Source of the DNA: Saprospiraceae bacterium
GTDB lineage: Bacteria > Bacteroidota > Bacteroidia > Chitinophagales > Saprospiraceae
Direction: 5' to 3'
NCBI GenBank assembly: GCA_020630045.1
Contig: JAHDCE010000198.1
Coordinates: 1 to 7,200, forward strand
Length of the DNA: 7,200 nt
Shown here: piece after piece, positions 1 through 6,563 of the stretch
Layout of the letters: each line of letters opens with the position of its first letter
Numbering within the stretch: the stretch's first letter is position 1
Made by a program: the position numbers and the translations under genes
Notes under the pieces: model-generated
Seen by the model: only the letters and a program-made list of their open reading frames with translations
Database searches by the model: none
What the model was told of the DNA's origin: nothing

Positions 1-543
1 AACCGCATCTGTACGGAAAGTAGTGGAGTCGCTAAAGTTGGTTCCGACAGGCAAAATGATGATATTCGAATCGAATTTTTTACGCGCGGCCGCACTCAAG
101 GCAATTCTGGAAATACCCGGTTTTAAAGGCCGGATTCGACGATACAAATAACTAGTCCCTTCCGGAGCCATAAACACAGAACCGCCTTCCCCAAGCAATT
201 TATTACACGCTCTGATGGTCGCCAGGTTGTTGACTTTTTTACCGGGTTCAACGTCTTTCGGGCGTTGAACGGGAATACTGAAAAAGACTTTGGACATTAA
301 AAAATGAGTCACCGGGTGTTTGAACAATCCTTGATTGGCCAAAAAGTGAAGCCATACCGGTAGAATTCCTGCCATCGTTACCGGATCGAGCATGGTGCTT
401 GTATGGTTGGGTGCGGCTATAATGGCTACTCCTTCGGGAATGTTTTCTTTTCCACTGACGTGGAATGACTTGAAGTATACCCAATATGTGATTCGGGCAA
501 CCGTATTCAAAAAAACATAGATTATCTTTTGCAAGGGACTCAT
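1..543 (-). CDS. PlsC-type phospholipid/glycerol acyltransferase, N-terminal part
   Basis: Predicted acyltransferase of the PlsC/LPLAT superfamily, which moves a fatty acyl group onto glycerol-3-phosphate or a lysophospholipid at the inner face of the membrane. The visible 181 residues begin MSPLQKIIYVFLNTVARITY, a hydrophobic N-terminal segment. Block I follows as NHTSTMLDP (His47, Asp53). Block III is APEGTSY (Glu128, Gly129), followed by a PLKPGISRIAL stretch, and block IV is ILPVGTNF near 163-170. The His and Asp are separated by five residues instead of the four of classic PlsC. From family knowledge this matches the NHxNxxLDP-type acyltransferases common in Bacteroidota. The start is chosen because a TATATTTG promoter box lies just upstream and the motif spacing fits. 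The C-terminus lies beyond the window edge. It is transcribed divergently from xerD. The fold is secure; the exact acceptor substrate cannot be told from the sequence. Confidence 0.9.
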   Translation of the reverse strand, partial: MSPLQKIIYVFLNTVARITYWVYFKSFHVSGKENIPEGVAIIAAPNHTSTMLDPVTMAGILPVWLHFLANQGLFKHPVTHFLMSKVFFSIPVQRPKDVEPGKKVNNLATIRACNKLLGEGGSVFMAPEGTSYLYRRIRPLKPGISRIALSAAARKKFDSNIIILPVGTNFSDSTTFRTDAV

Positions 544-549
544 GTGGTG

Positions 550-557
550 CAAATATA
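550..557 (-). promoter_or_regulatory. Bacteroidota -7 box TATATTTG for the acyltransferase gene
   Basis: The minus strand reads TATATTTG, a perfect match to the Bacteroidota sigma factor -7 consensus TAnnTTTG. Only six bases (CACCAC) separate it from the ATG, so the transcript would have almost no leader. No clear TTTG -33 element is seen at the usual distance. Confidence 0.6.
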
Positions 558-631
558 TTTCGAATTCAAGTAATGACGGTGTCGGACGACATGAATTCGT
601 TTTCTAGCAACTGATTTTCCTGTTTTGAAAA

Positions 632-685
632 TAGATGTTATCACGAAATTTTTTGTCTATACTCAATTTTTCGTGATAACATCTA
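632..685. repeat. Perfect 17-bp inverted repeat in the plsC-xerD intergenic region
   Basis: The left arm TAGATGTTATCACGAAA (632-648) and the right arm (669-685) are exact reverse complements around a 20-base AT-rich loop. The stem is not GC-rich and no T-tract follows either arm. Both flanking genes point away from it, so a terminator role is unlikely. It could be an operator, a recombinase-binding site or a cruciform-forming element. The arm ends TCACGAAA recur once more at 692-699. Confidence 0.85.
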
Positions 686-699
686 ATATATTCACGAAA
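669..699. repeat. Second inverted pair TTTCGTGA ... TCACGAAA, recombinase-core-like
   Basis: TTTCGTGA (669-676) and TCACGAAA (692-699) are perfect inverted octamers separated by 15 bases. Read as two 12-bp arms (669-680 and 688-699), they leave a 7-base centre, ATCTAAT. This geometry resembles the core site of a tyrosine recombinase, and the left arm ends in ATAA as XerC arms of dif sites often do. Only the outer eight bases of each arm are symmetric, so this reading is inference; an operator is equally possible. Confidence 0.35.
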
Positions 700-734
700 A
701 TGGATGGATATTTTTTCTACATACCAAGTGACCT

Positions 735-742
735 TATCTTTC
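735..742 (+). promoter_or_regulatory. Near-consensus -7 box TATCTTTC upstream of xerD
   Basis: TATCTTTC differs from TAnnTTTG only at the last base. It ends four bases before the xerD ATG at 747, the same distance as the perfect box at the fic gene, which suggests a very short or absent leader. There is no Shine-Dalgarno-like purine run. Confidence 0.35.
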
Positions 743-746
743 GGAT

Positions 747-1664
747 ATGGATTGGAAATCTTCAATAAAAGGCTTCAAAGCTTATATGAAATTGGAACGG
801 GGTTTTTCCGACCATTCCATTTCCGCATACATCTTCGATGTGAAAAAGTTTGTCGAATTTTTAGAATTGAATGAACTGGAAGTTTCTCCTGTCATGGTTC
901 GTCTCCCTTTGCTTCGAGAGTTCATTATATATATCAACGAGCTAGGACTGGGGCGGGCATCACAAGCGCGCATCATATCTGGTCTCAAGGCGTATTTTAA
1001 ATACTTGATGCTAGAAAATAATTTAGAAGATGACCCGACTGAGTTGTTGGAAACCCCAAAATTAAACCGAAAAATCCCTGAAGTTTTATCAGTGGATGAA
1101 GTGTTCGATTTTTTAGCAGGATTCGATTTGAGCGACCCGCTCGGAAGGAGGAATCGAGCGATATTCGAAATGCTATATGCTTGCGGATTACGAGTTAGTG
1201 AATTAACGGAACTCAAATTAACCGATTTGTTTTTGGATGTCGGATTCATCCGGGTGATTGGGAAGGGAGACAAACAACGTTTAGTCCCTATAGGAGAAGA
1301 GGCGATTCAGCAATTGAAGTTTTACTTGGATGAACGTAAACAAGCGGATAATATCAAACAGGGAGAGGAAAACATCGTTTTTTTAAATAGGAGGGGAAAA
1401 CGATTGACCCGAGTCATGGTGTTTTTGATTGCGAAAGAACAAGCGAAAGCGGTCGGAATCGAAAAAAACGTAAGTCCGCACACCTTTCGACATTCATTTG
1501 CGACTCATCTGGTAGAAGGGGGAGCCGGTCTCAAAGCCGTTCAGGATATGTTGGGACACGAATCCATAACGACCACTGAAATTTATACGCATTTGGACAA
1601 GCAGTACCTCAGGGATGTGGTATTGTCGCATCTCCCGTTGTATCGAGACAATACAACAGAATAA
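747..1664 (+). CDS. xerD: Site-specific tyrosine recombinase XerD
   Basis: Tyrosine recombinase of the XerC/XerD family, which resolves chromosome dimers at dif in partnership with a second Xer protein and the translocase FtsK. The 305-residue length is normal. An N-terminal SAM-like core-binding domain (about residues 5-90) precedes the catalytic domain (about 110-295). All six catalytic residues are visible: Arg149 (CGLRVSEL), Lys173 (GKGDKQR), His245 and Arg248 (HTFRHSFATHL), His271 (LGHESITTTEIYTHL) and the nucleophile Tyr280. Full-length, intact motifs and the ending LGHESITTTEIYTHLD point to the housekeeping Bacteroidota XerD and not to a mobile-element integrase. The XerC/XerD distinction rests on overall resemblance. 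The start at 747 has a promoter-like box just before it. The gene is followed after 92 bases by a flavin reductase gene on the same strand. The inverted repeats upstream could be bound by this protein, but nothing in the sequence proves it. Confidence 0.92.
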   Translation: MDWKSSIKGFKAYMKLERGFSDHSISAYIFDVKKFVEFLELNELEVSPVMVRLPLLREFIIYINELGLGRASQARIISGLKAYFKYLMLENNLEDDPTELLETPKLNRKIPEVLSVDEVFDFLAGFDLSDPLGRRNRAIFEMLYACGLRVSELTELKLTDLFLDVGFIRVIGKGDKQRLVPIGEEAIQQLKFYLDERKQADNIKQGEENIVFLNRRGKRLTRVMVFLIAKEQAKAVGIEKNVSPHTFRHSFATHLVEGGAGLKAVQDMLGHESITTTEIYTHLDKQYLRDVVLSHLPLYRDNTTE

Positions 1665-1696
1665 TAGTTTTCAAAATGAAAGGTATACTGTGTTGA

Positions 1697-1714
1697 TTTG
1701 AGTGTAAACTCAAA
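1697..1714. repeat. Small palindrome TTTGAGT-GTAA-ACTCAAA
   Basis: A perfect 7-bp inverted repeat with a 4-base loop in the 92-base gap between xerD and the flavin reductase gene. It lacks a T-tract and is AT-rich, so it is a weak terminator candidate. Its position 43 bases upstream of the next start would also suit a dimeric regulator. Confidence 0.4.
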
Positions 1715-1723
1715 GATTAAACC

Positions 1724-1731
1724 TAACTTCG
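1724..1731 (+). promoter_or_regulatory. Weak -7 box TAACTTCG upstream of the flavin reductase gene
   Basis: TAACTTCG matches TAnnTTTG with one mismatch and lies 25 bases before the ATG. A TTTG at 1697-1700 is 23 bases upstream and could serve as a -33 element, though the spacing is at the long end. Evidence is thin; the gene might instead be read from the xerD promoter. Confidence 0.25.
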
Positions 1732-1756
1732 CCCCCAACCGAAAAAATAGTATGAT

Positions 1757-2653
1757 ATGGATATGAGAATCATTGATCCGAAGAAAACACCAACTCGCGA
1801 CTTTCATCAATTTTTGTTGGGTTCGGTCGCACCGAGACCCATTGCCTTTGCTAGCACTTTAGATGAAAACGGTGTTCCTAATATCGCACCATATAGTTTT
1901 TTCAACGCATTTAGTTCCAATCCGCCGATTTTGGTTTTTTCTTCTAATAGAAGAGTGAGGGATAATACGACCAAGGATACACTACACAATGTAATGACGA
2001 CCAAAGAAGTAGTGATTAATGTAGTGAACTATTCTATCGTCAGACAAATGGCTTTGGCTGCTGTGGAGTTTCCTAAGGATGTAAGTGAATTCACAAAGAC
2101 CGGATTGACACCGGTTGCTTCTGATTTGGTGAAGCCGTTCCGTATCAAGGAGTCTCCCGCTCAAATGGAATGTAAAGTCAAAGAAATCGTAACGCTAGGA
2201 GAACACGGAGGAGCCGGACACTTGATTATTTGCGAAGTCGTCAGATTGCACGTTGCCGAAGATGTTATTGATGAACGAGGTCGAATCGATCCTCATAAAA
2301 TCGATTTGATGGGGCGTATGGGAAGGTCGTATTATGTACGATGTAGTGGTGCTGCAGTGAAGACGTTGATACAGCCGGTAGCCCCGGTAACCATCGGGTT
2401 CGATGCCCTTCCCGCTTCTGTTAGGAATAGTCCCATCCTTACCGGAAATGATTTGGGTTTCCTAGGAGGGTTGGTCGAGATGCCGACTTCTGATTCTGCT
2501 CGGGAATTATCCGATCATCCGGGGATTCAAGCACTGATGAAATCTCCCAATCCACTTGAAGCCATGCATGATTTCGCCAAGCAAATATTGGATTTTGACG
2601 GTGACCGTGAAAAAGCGATGAAGGTATTATTGCTGGCTGATGGATTAGCCTAA
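1757..2653 (+). CDS. Flavin reductase-like (FMN-binding split-barrel) family protein
   Basis: 298-residue protein of the flavin reductase-like/flavoredoxin family, cytoplasmic proteins that bind FMN in a split barrel and often transfer electrons from NAD(P)H. The family signature is clear at residues 26-62: PRPIAFASTLDENGVPNIAP, then YSFFNAFSSNPPILVFS. The barrel covers roughly residues 10-180. A C-terminal extension (about 190-298) carries RNSPILTGNDLGFLGG and a helical tail ending in LLLADGLA; from memory, similar extensions occur in Bacteroidota homologues. There is no signal peptide or membrane segment. The start ATG at 1757 is followed by a second in-frame ATG at 1763, which could be the true start. 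The gene runs codirectionally behind xerD and its last 9 bases overlap the 3' end of the opposing patatin gene. The family is secure; substrate and physiological role are unknown. Confidence 0.85.
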   Translation: MDMRIIDPKKTPTRDFHQFLLGSVAPRPIAFASTLDENGVPNIAPYSFFNAFSSNPPILVFSSNRRVRDNTTKDTLHNVMTTKEVVINVVNYSIVRQMALAAVEFPKDVSEFTKTGLTPVASDLVKPFRIKESPAQMECKVKEIVTLGEHGGAGHLIICEVVRLHVAEDVIDERGRIDPHKIDLMGRMGRSYYVRCSGAAVKTLIQPVAPVTIGFDALPASVRNSPILTGNDLGFLGGLVEMPTSDSARELSDHPGIQALMKSPNPLEAMHDFAKQILDFDGDREKAMKVLLLADGLA

Positions 2654-3454
2654 GGGGCTCAACTTACGCATCGCGTCCTCATATCCGATTTGGATGCCTT
2701 TTCTAGTCGTTTTGTAATGGAATTCCCACGGAAATCCAATGTTTTTAGAAGGCGTCATTTCTAAAACAGGAATGCCGAATGGTTCTCGTCTATGAAGTAG
2801 TTTGTGTGGGAAATAGGAAATCGTAGACAAAATAATCAAGTCCAAATCCTGTCGCTGCCTTCTCATGAAGTTAACGGGAATGTTGCTGATGAAACCGCCG
2901 TCCAAGTACTTATGAGTGCCAATGGTGTGTGGTTGGAAAATCGGGAAAGTCGCACTGGCGATAATATGTTCGGTCAACATCCCTTCGGGAATATCCTCCA
3001 ACATCATCCGTTCTCCTTTGAATCTGCTAAGATTGAATGAAACCAATCCGAAGTCAATTGACTTTTTTCTGATTTCTTCTTCCTTGACCAATGTATGAAC
3101 CATCTTTTTCAAAGGATTGACCCTAATCCCTCCTTGAGTGAAAAAATCCTTGGTGGCAGCAGCCAAGCGTCTCCATCTCGACCAGGCTTGTTCCGCTTGG
3201 CTTTCCCCACTAAGCGCATCGAAAATATGATGATACTCCATATCATGCCAAATGCGATAAGTACGTTCATAGTCTCCTTGGATAAAAGACGCTCCGTTTA
3301 TCGCACCGACAGAAGTTCCGGTGACGATTTCAATTCGATCTTCCCATCCCAATTCTCGTAAAGCCTTCCATAGCCCGATCTGATAGGCTCCCCGGCTTCC
3401 CCCTCCTGAGAAGACCAAGCCGATTTTTTGGGGACTTTTAGAAATATGAGTCAT
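2645..3454 (-). CDS. Patatin-like phospholipase family protein
   Basis: 269-residue cytoplasmic hydrolase of the patatin/RssA family, which uses a Ser-Asp dyad to cleave acyl esters of phospholipids. The oxyanion-hole motif SGGGSRGAY lies at 16-24, the nucleophile elbow GTSVG at 46-50 (Ser48), the conserved ASATFPIF at 166-173 and the catalytic DGG at 185-187 (Asp185). Every catalytic element is present, so the enzyme should be active. No signal peptide, outer-membrane barrel or transmembrane helix is seen, so it is the short single-domain form and not the surface-exported PlpD-like form. The start at 3454 lies close before the first beta strand (KIGLVFSGGG) and about 34 bases downstream of a perfect TAACTTTG box. 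The gene converges on the flavin reductase gene, overlapping its 3' end by 9 bases, and diverges from aspS. The natural substrate is not evident. Confidence 0.92.
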   Translation of the reverse strand: MTHISKSPQKIGLVFSGGGSRGAYQIGLWKALRELGWEDRIEIVTGTSVGAINGASFIQGDYERTYRIWHDMEYHHIFDALSGESQAEQAWSRWRRLAAATKDFFTQGGIRVNPLKKMVHTLVKEEEIRKKSIDFGLVSFNLSRFKGERMMLEDIPEGMLTEHIIASATFPIFQPHTIGTHKYLDGGFISNIPVNFMRRQRQDLDLIILSTISYFPHKLLHRREPFGIPVLEMTPSKNIGFPWEFHYKTTRKGIQIGYEDAMRKLSPLG

Positions 3455-3488
3455 GGACTTTTGAATTGGCGAACCGGTTTTGAAACGT

Positions 3489-3496
3489 CAAAGTTA
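3489..3496 (-). promoter_or_regulatory. -7 box TAACTTTG for the patatin gene
   Basis: The minus strand reads TAACTTTG, a perfect TAnnTTTG, 34 bases before the patatin ATG. This gives a conventional leader of roughly 30 bases. A TTTTCC run about 20 bases further upstream is a poor -33 candidate. Confidence 0.55.
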
Positions 3497-3552
3497 AAAT
3501 CTTGTTGAATATGCGGAAAAGGGTATTCTGATTTTTCTTTTATATGACAACG

Positions 3553-3560
3553 TAGGTTTG
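3553..3560 (+). promoter_or_regulatory. Possible distal -7 box TAGGTTTG for aspS
   Basis: TAGGTTTG fits TAnnTTTG exactly but lies about 90 bases before the aspS ATG. It could be a second upstream promoter. No clear -33 partner is visible. Confidence 0.3.
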
Positions 3561-3603
3561 CGTAAAAGTCTAGGATTTCCAAGCAAGTTCACTCCTTAAT
3601 CTG

Positions 3604-3611
3604 TACTTTTG
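3604..3611 (+). promoter_or_regulatory. -7 box TACTTTTG for aspS
   Basis: TACTTTTG is a perfect TAnnTTTG followed by GC, as is typical of Bacteroidota promoters. It lies 40 bases before the aspS start, leaving a leader of about 35 bases. It is the better of two boxes in this divergent intergenic region. Confidence 0.6.
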
Positions 3612-3651
3612 CGGTCGATTTGAATCCATTCAAAAAATTATAGCCTAAATT

Positions 3652-5424
3652 ATGTATAGGACTCACAACTGCGGCGAACTCCGTATGGAACACGTCGGAC
3701 AAGAAGTAACCCTGAGTGGTTGGGTACAAGGATCAAGGGACATCGGATTTATGATGTACACGGATTTGCGGGACAGGTATGGCCTGACCCAACTGTTGTT
3801 TAATGAAGAAATAACGGACAAGGATTTGTTCGAAAAGGCGAGGACACTAGGAAGGGAATATGTCATCCGGGTGACCGGAAAAGTCATTGAACGTATTTCC
3901 AAAAATCCCAATTTGCCTACAGGGAATATAGAAGTGGAAGTGAGTGAACTGGAAATTCTCAATGCTTCAAAGGTGCCGCCATTTACCATAACGGATGAAA
4001 CGGACGGTGGAGACGACCTTCGTATGAAGTACAGATACTTGGATTTGAGACGAAAAACCGTCCAGCAAAATTTGTTCTTCCGATCCCGCTTAGCAGTGGA
4101 AACCCGCAACTACCTATCCCAAGAAGGGTTTGTCGAAGTGGAAACGCCCGTGTTGATTAAAAGTACACCGGAAGGCGCTAGGGATTTCGTCGTTCCGAGT
4201 CGGATGAATAAAGGCCAATTTTATGCCTTACCCCAATCTCCTCAAACCTTCAAACAGATTTTGATGGTCGCCGGGTTTGACAAATACTTTCAAATCGTGA
4301 AGTGTTTCCGGGATGAAGACCTTCGTGCGGATCGTCAACCCGAATTCACACAGATTGATTGTGAAATGTCATTCGTAACCCAAGAAGATATCCTCAATAC
4401 TTTTGAAGGGTTGACCAAGTATTTGTTTAAAACAGTAAAAGACATCGACCTGCCGGAATTTCCCCGCATGTTTTACGATGACGCCTTAAGACTGTATGGT
4501 TCTGATAAACCGGATACCCGTTTCGGTATGCAATTCGTCGAGCTAAACGATTTGGCGAAAGGAAAAGGCTTTCCTGTTTTCGATAATGCAGAACTTGTTG
4601 TCGGTATTTGTGCAGAAGGCGCGGCTGGCAATTATTCCAACAAAGACATCAAGAAACTGACCGAATGGATGCAACGTCCTCAAATCGACGCCAAAGGCCT
4701 GGTTTATGTCAAGTTCAATGAAGATGGTTCGGTGAAGTCCAGCGTCGGAAAATTCTACTCGGAAGAAGACTTGCGTGCTTGGGGAGAAAAATTCGACGCG
4801 AAACCGGGAGATATGCTACTCATACTTTGTGGCGAAACCGAAAAGACCAGAAAGCAACTGAATGAACTACGTTTGGAGATGGGTAGCCGTTTAGGACTAC
4901 GTGATCCACAAACCTTCAAACCGTTGTGGGTAGTTGATTTTCCATTGCTGGAATGGGATGAGGAAACAGAGCGATTCCATGCCATGCACCACCCCTTCAC
5001 TTCTCCCAAAAAACATGACGTCGAACGCATGCTCAATGGCGATCATGAAACGATGAAAGCCCTTCGTGCCGATGCTTATGATTTGGTCATCAATGGCGTT
5101 GAAATCGGAGGTGGATCCATTCGTATCCATGACCGCGAATTGCAATCCAAAAACTTCAAACTCCTAGGTTTTACACCTGAAGAAGCGGAAGCCCAATTCG
5201 GATTCTTGCTAGGGGCTTTCGAGTATGGAGCACCACCACATGGAGGTATCGCATTCGGATTCGATAGACTGTGTACGGTGATGTCCGGACAGAGCTCTAT
5301 TCGTGATTTTATCGCATTTCCTAAGAATAACCAAGGCCGCGATATGATGATCGACGCTCCGTCTGATATCCACGATGAGCAGTTGGAAGAACTTTCCCTT
5401 TTGGTAAATATCAAGGAGGAATAG
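3652..5424 (+). CDS. aspS: Aspartyl-tRNA synthetase
   Basis: Class IIb aspartate-tRNA ligase, which activates aspartate with ATP and charges tRNA-Asp in the cytoplasm. The 590-residue length is normal for the bacterial type. Domains in order are the N-terminal OB-fold anticodon-binding domain (about 1-110, with SGWVQGSRDIG and DLRDRYG), the class II catalytic core, the bacterial GAD insertion (about 285-410), and the C-terminal catalytic part. The flipping-loop sequence ALPQSPQTFKQ lies at 192-202, motif 2 FRDEDLRADRQPEFTQID at 219-236, and motif 3 GGIAFGFDR at 531-539, with Arg539 the ATP-binding arginine. The IGGGSIRIHD segment is also intact. The ATG at 3652 gives the expected MYRTHNCGEL beginning. 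Transcription probably starts from the box at 3604. A fic gene follows after 93 bases with no terminator between, so some read-through into it is likely. Confidence 0.98.
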   Translation: MYRTHNCGELRMEHVGQEVTLSGWVQGSRDIGFMMYTDLRDRYGLTQLLFNEEITDKDLFEKARTLGREYVIRVTGKVIERISKNPNLPTGNIEVEVSELEILNASKVPPFTITDETDGGDDLRMKYRYLDLRRKTVQQNLFFRSRLAVETRNYLSQEGFVEVETPVLIKSTPEGARDFVVPSRMNKGQFYALPQSPQTFKQILMVAGFDKYFQIVKCFRDEDLRADRQPEFTQIDCEMSFVTQEDILNTFEGLTKYLFKTVKDIDLPEFPRMFYDDALRLYGSDKPDTRFGMQFVELNDLAKGKGFPVFDNAELVVGICAEGAAGNYSNKDIKKLTEWMQRPQIDAKGLVYVKFNEDGSVKSSVGKFYSEEDLRAWGEKFDAKPGDMLLILCGETEKTRKQLNELRLEMGSRLGLRDPQTFKPLWVVDFPLLEWDEETERFHAMHHPFTSPKKHDVERMLNGDHETMKALRADAYDLVINGVEIGGGSIRIHDRELQSKNFKLLGFTPEEAEAQFGFLLGAFEYGAPPHGGIAFGFDRLCTVMSGQSSIRDFIAFPKNNQGRDMMIDAPSDIHDEQLEELSLLVNIKEE

Positions 5425-5449
5425 ATGTTTTCATTCATTGTGTGTAAAA

Positions 5450-5487
5450 TCGTATCATTTTAATCAATTTTCGTATCAAATCGTATC
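5450..5487. repeat. Three TCGTATC direct repeats upstream of fic
   Basis: Identical heptamers TCGTATC begin at 5450, 5471 and 5481, spaced by 21 and 10 bases, that is about two turns and one turn of the helix. They therefore face the same side of the DNA, immediately upstream of the fic -7 box. This pattern suits an operator for a repeatedly binding regulator, perhaps the winged-helix tail of the Fic protein itself. The regulatory role is inference. Confidence 0.45.
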
Positions 5488-5505
5488 GCCTCGATTGTTT
5501 TGTTG

Positions 5506-5513
5506 TATCTTTG
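5506..5513 (+). promoter_or_regulatory. -7 box TATCTTTG directly before the fic start
   Basis: TATCTTTG is a perfect TAnnTTTG and ends four bases before the ATG at 5518. It overlaps the in-frame TTG codons at 5500-5505, which argues against those as translation starts and for initiation at 5518 on a leaderless or nearly leaderless transcript. Confidence 0.55.
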
Positions 5514-5517
5514 TAGT

Positions 5518-6558
5518 ATGAATGAGAAGGTATATAATTTTGAATTGGCCCTCAATTGGAAATTGTTAAGATTCATCAGTCAAATAGATCGATTCGATGC
5601 GTCTTGGGCGACCATTGAAAAAAAAGAGGGGCAAAGTTTAAAACAACTTAAATCAATCGCAACAATTAAAAGTGTCGGAGCTTCTACAAGGATTGAGGGT
5701 TCAAAAATGAGTGATGAAGAAGTGGAGGTCCTTCTCAGTAATATTGATATTAGTAAAATAGAAGACAGGGATTCACAAGAAGTGGTAGGTTACTTCAATG
5801 TACTGGATGAGATTTCAGAATCATTTGACAAAATTCAGATAACGGAAAGGGATATAAAGGGTTTGCATAATATCCTTTTAAAAATCAGTTCTAAAGATAA
5901 TTGGCACAGAGGGGACTATAAACAACATAGCAATGCGGTAGAAGCGACTTTTCCTGATGGAACAAGACAAATAATTTTTAGAACCACTGATCCCGGATTT
6001 GCTACGGAAGATGCGATGAGAGCTTTAATTTCTTGGCATGAAAGCGAGAGGGAAGTCCATCCGTTGATTAGAATAGCTGCATTCGTGTATGATTTTGTGA
6101 GCATCCACCCATTCCAAGATGGAAATGGAAGATTGAGCAGGTTGCTTACGACATTATTACTAATGAAATCAGGATATATGTGGATACAGTACGTAAGTTT
6201 TGAACACGAAATAGAGAGTAATAAGAAAAATTATTATAGAGTGTTGAGAAATTGTCAAGCCCAGCGGCCTAACGAAAACATCTCAGAGTGGATTGAATTT
6301 TTCTTGAGTTCGTTAATTAGTGTGAAAACTAAACTGGAATCTAAATTGAACAAATACAGTTTGGAGGTCGGACTTGCTCCCAAGGCTAAAGTTATACTTT
6401 CATTCATCAATGAGTATCCGAATTGTAAATCTGGTGAAATTGCTTCAAAGTTAGCTTTTCCAAATCCAACGGTCAAGCGTATTTTATCCGATTTAGTGTC
6501 CAAGAAACTTATTGAAAGAAATGGAAAGGGTGCGGGAACCAATTATATTGCGTATTAA
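5518..6558 (+). CDS. Fic family protein (class II) with C-terminal winged helix
   Basis: 346-residue Fic-domain protein. Most Fic proteins transfer AMP from ATP to a hydroxyl side chain of a target protein. The complete active-site motif HPFQDGNGRLSR lies at 197-208 (His197 catalytic, Asp201 metal-binding, Arg205 and Arg208 for phosphates). An inhibitory-helix motif of the (S/T)xxxE(G/N) type, STRIEG, lies at 56-61 (Glu60) in the N-terminal region, which marks a self-inhibited class II enzyme needing no separate antitoxin; none is seen nearby. The likely target-binding flap is around 142-159. The final 50 or so residues (IASKLAFPNPTVKRILSDLV and the following RNGKGAGTNYIAY) look like a winged helix-turn-helix, as in Fic-HTH proteins. 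The start is ATG 5518, not the upstream TTG at 5500. AGA is its commonest arginine codon and it is more AT-rich than aspS, which suggests transfer. It is flanked by phased repeats and an attC-like hairpin. Its target is unknown. Confidence 0.93.
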   Translation: MNEKVYNFELALNWKLLRFISQIDRFDASWATIEKKEGQSLKQLKSIATIKSVGASTRIEGSKMSDEEVEVLLSNIDISKIEDRDSQEVVGYFNVLDEISESFDKIQITERDIKGLHNILLKISSKDNWHRGDYKQHSNAVEATFPDGTRQIIFRTTDPGFATEDAMRALISWHESEREVHPLIRIAAFVYDFVSIHPFQDGNGRLSRLLTTLLLMKSGYMWIQYVSFEHEIESNKKNYYRVLRNCQAQRPNENISEWIEFFLSSLISVKTKLESKLNKYSLEVGLAPKAKVILSFINEYPNCKSGEIASKLAFPNPTVKRILSDLVSKKLIERNGKGAGTNYIAY

Positions 6559-6563
6559 ATACA

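Noticed and set aside
561..599. CGAATTC ... GAATTCG inverted repeat near the acyltransferase promoter
   Set aside because: The core GAATTC is itself palindromic, so two copies automatically look inverted; with a 25-base spacer this is likely chance.
669..699. Calling this the chromosomal dif site
   Set aside because: The arms are only symmetric over their outer eight bases and the central spacing does not fit 11-6-11; dif need not lie beside xerD. Retained only as a recombinase-like or operator element.
782..1273. 163-codon minus-strand open frame inside xerD
   Set aside because: Serine/asparagine-rich low-information sequence wholly antisense to a gene with intact catalytic motifs.
1637..1657. 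GTTGTAT/ATACAAC inverted repeat at the end of xerD
   Set aside because: It lies inside the coding region, is AT-rich and has no T-tract after it; a 7-bp match with a 7-base loop can arise by chance.
3663..5438. Several open frames on the minus strand inside and across the end of aspS
   Set aside because: They are shadows of the strongly conserved aspS frame; their translations show no recognisable motif and no promoter precedes them.
5500..5517. In-frame TTG codons extending the fic reading frame upstream by six residues
   Set aside because: They overlap the perfect TATCTTTG promoter box, so the transcript probably starts after them. ATG 5518 gives a natural N-terminus, MNEKVYNF.
5425..5517. 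A toxin-antitoxin partner gene next to fic
   Set aside because: No small gene precedes or follows fic, and the protein carries its own inhibitory motif near residue 60, so a separate antitoxin is not expected.
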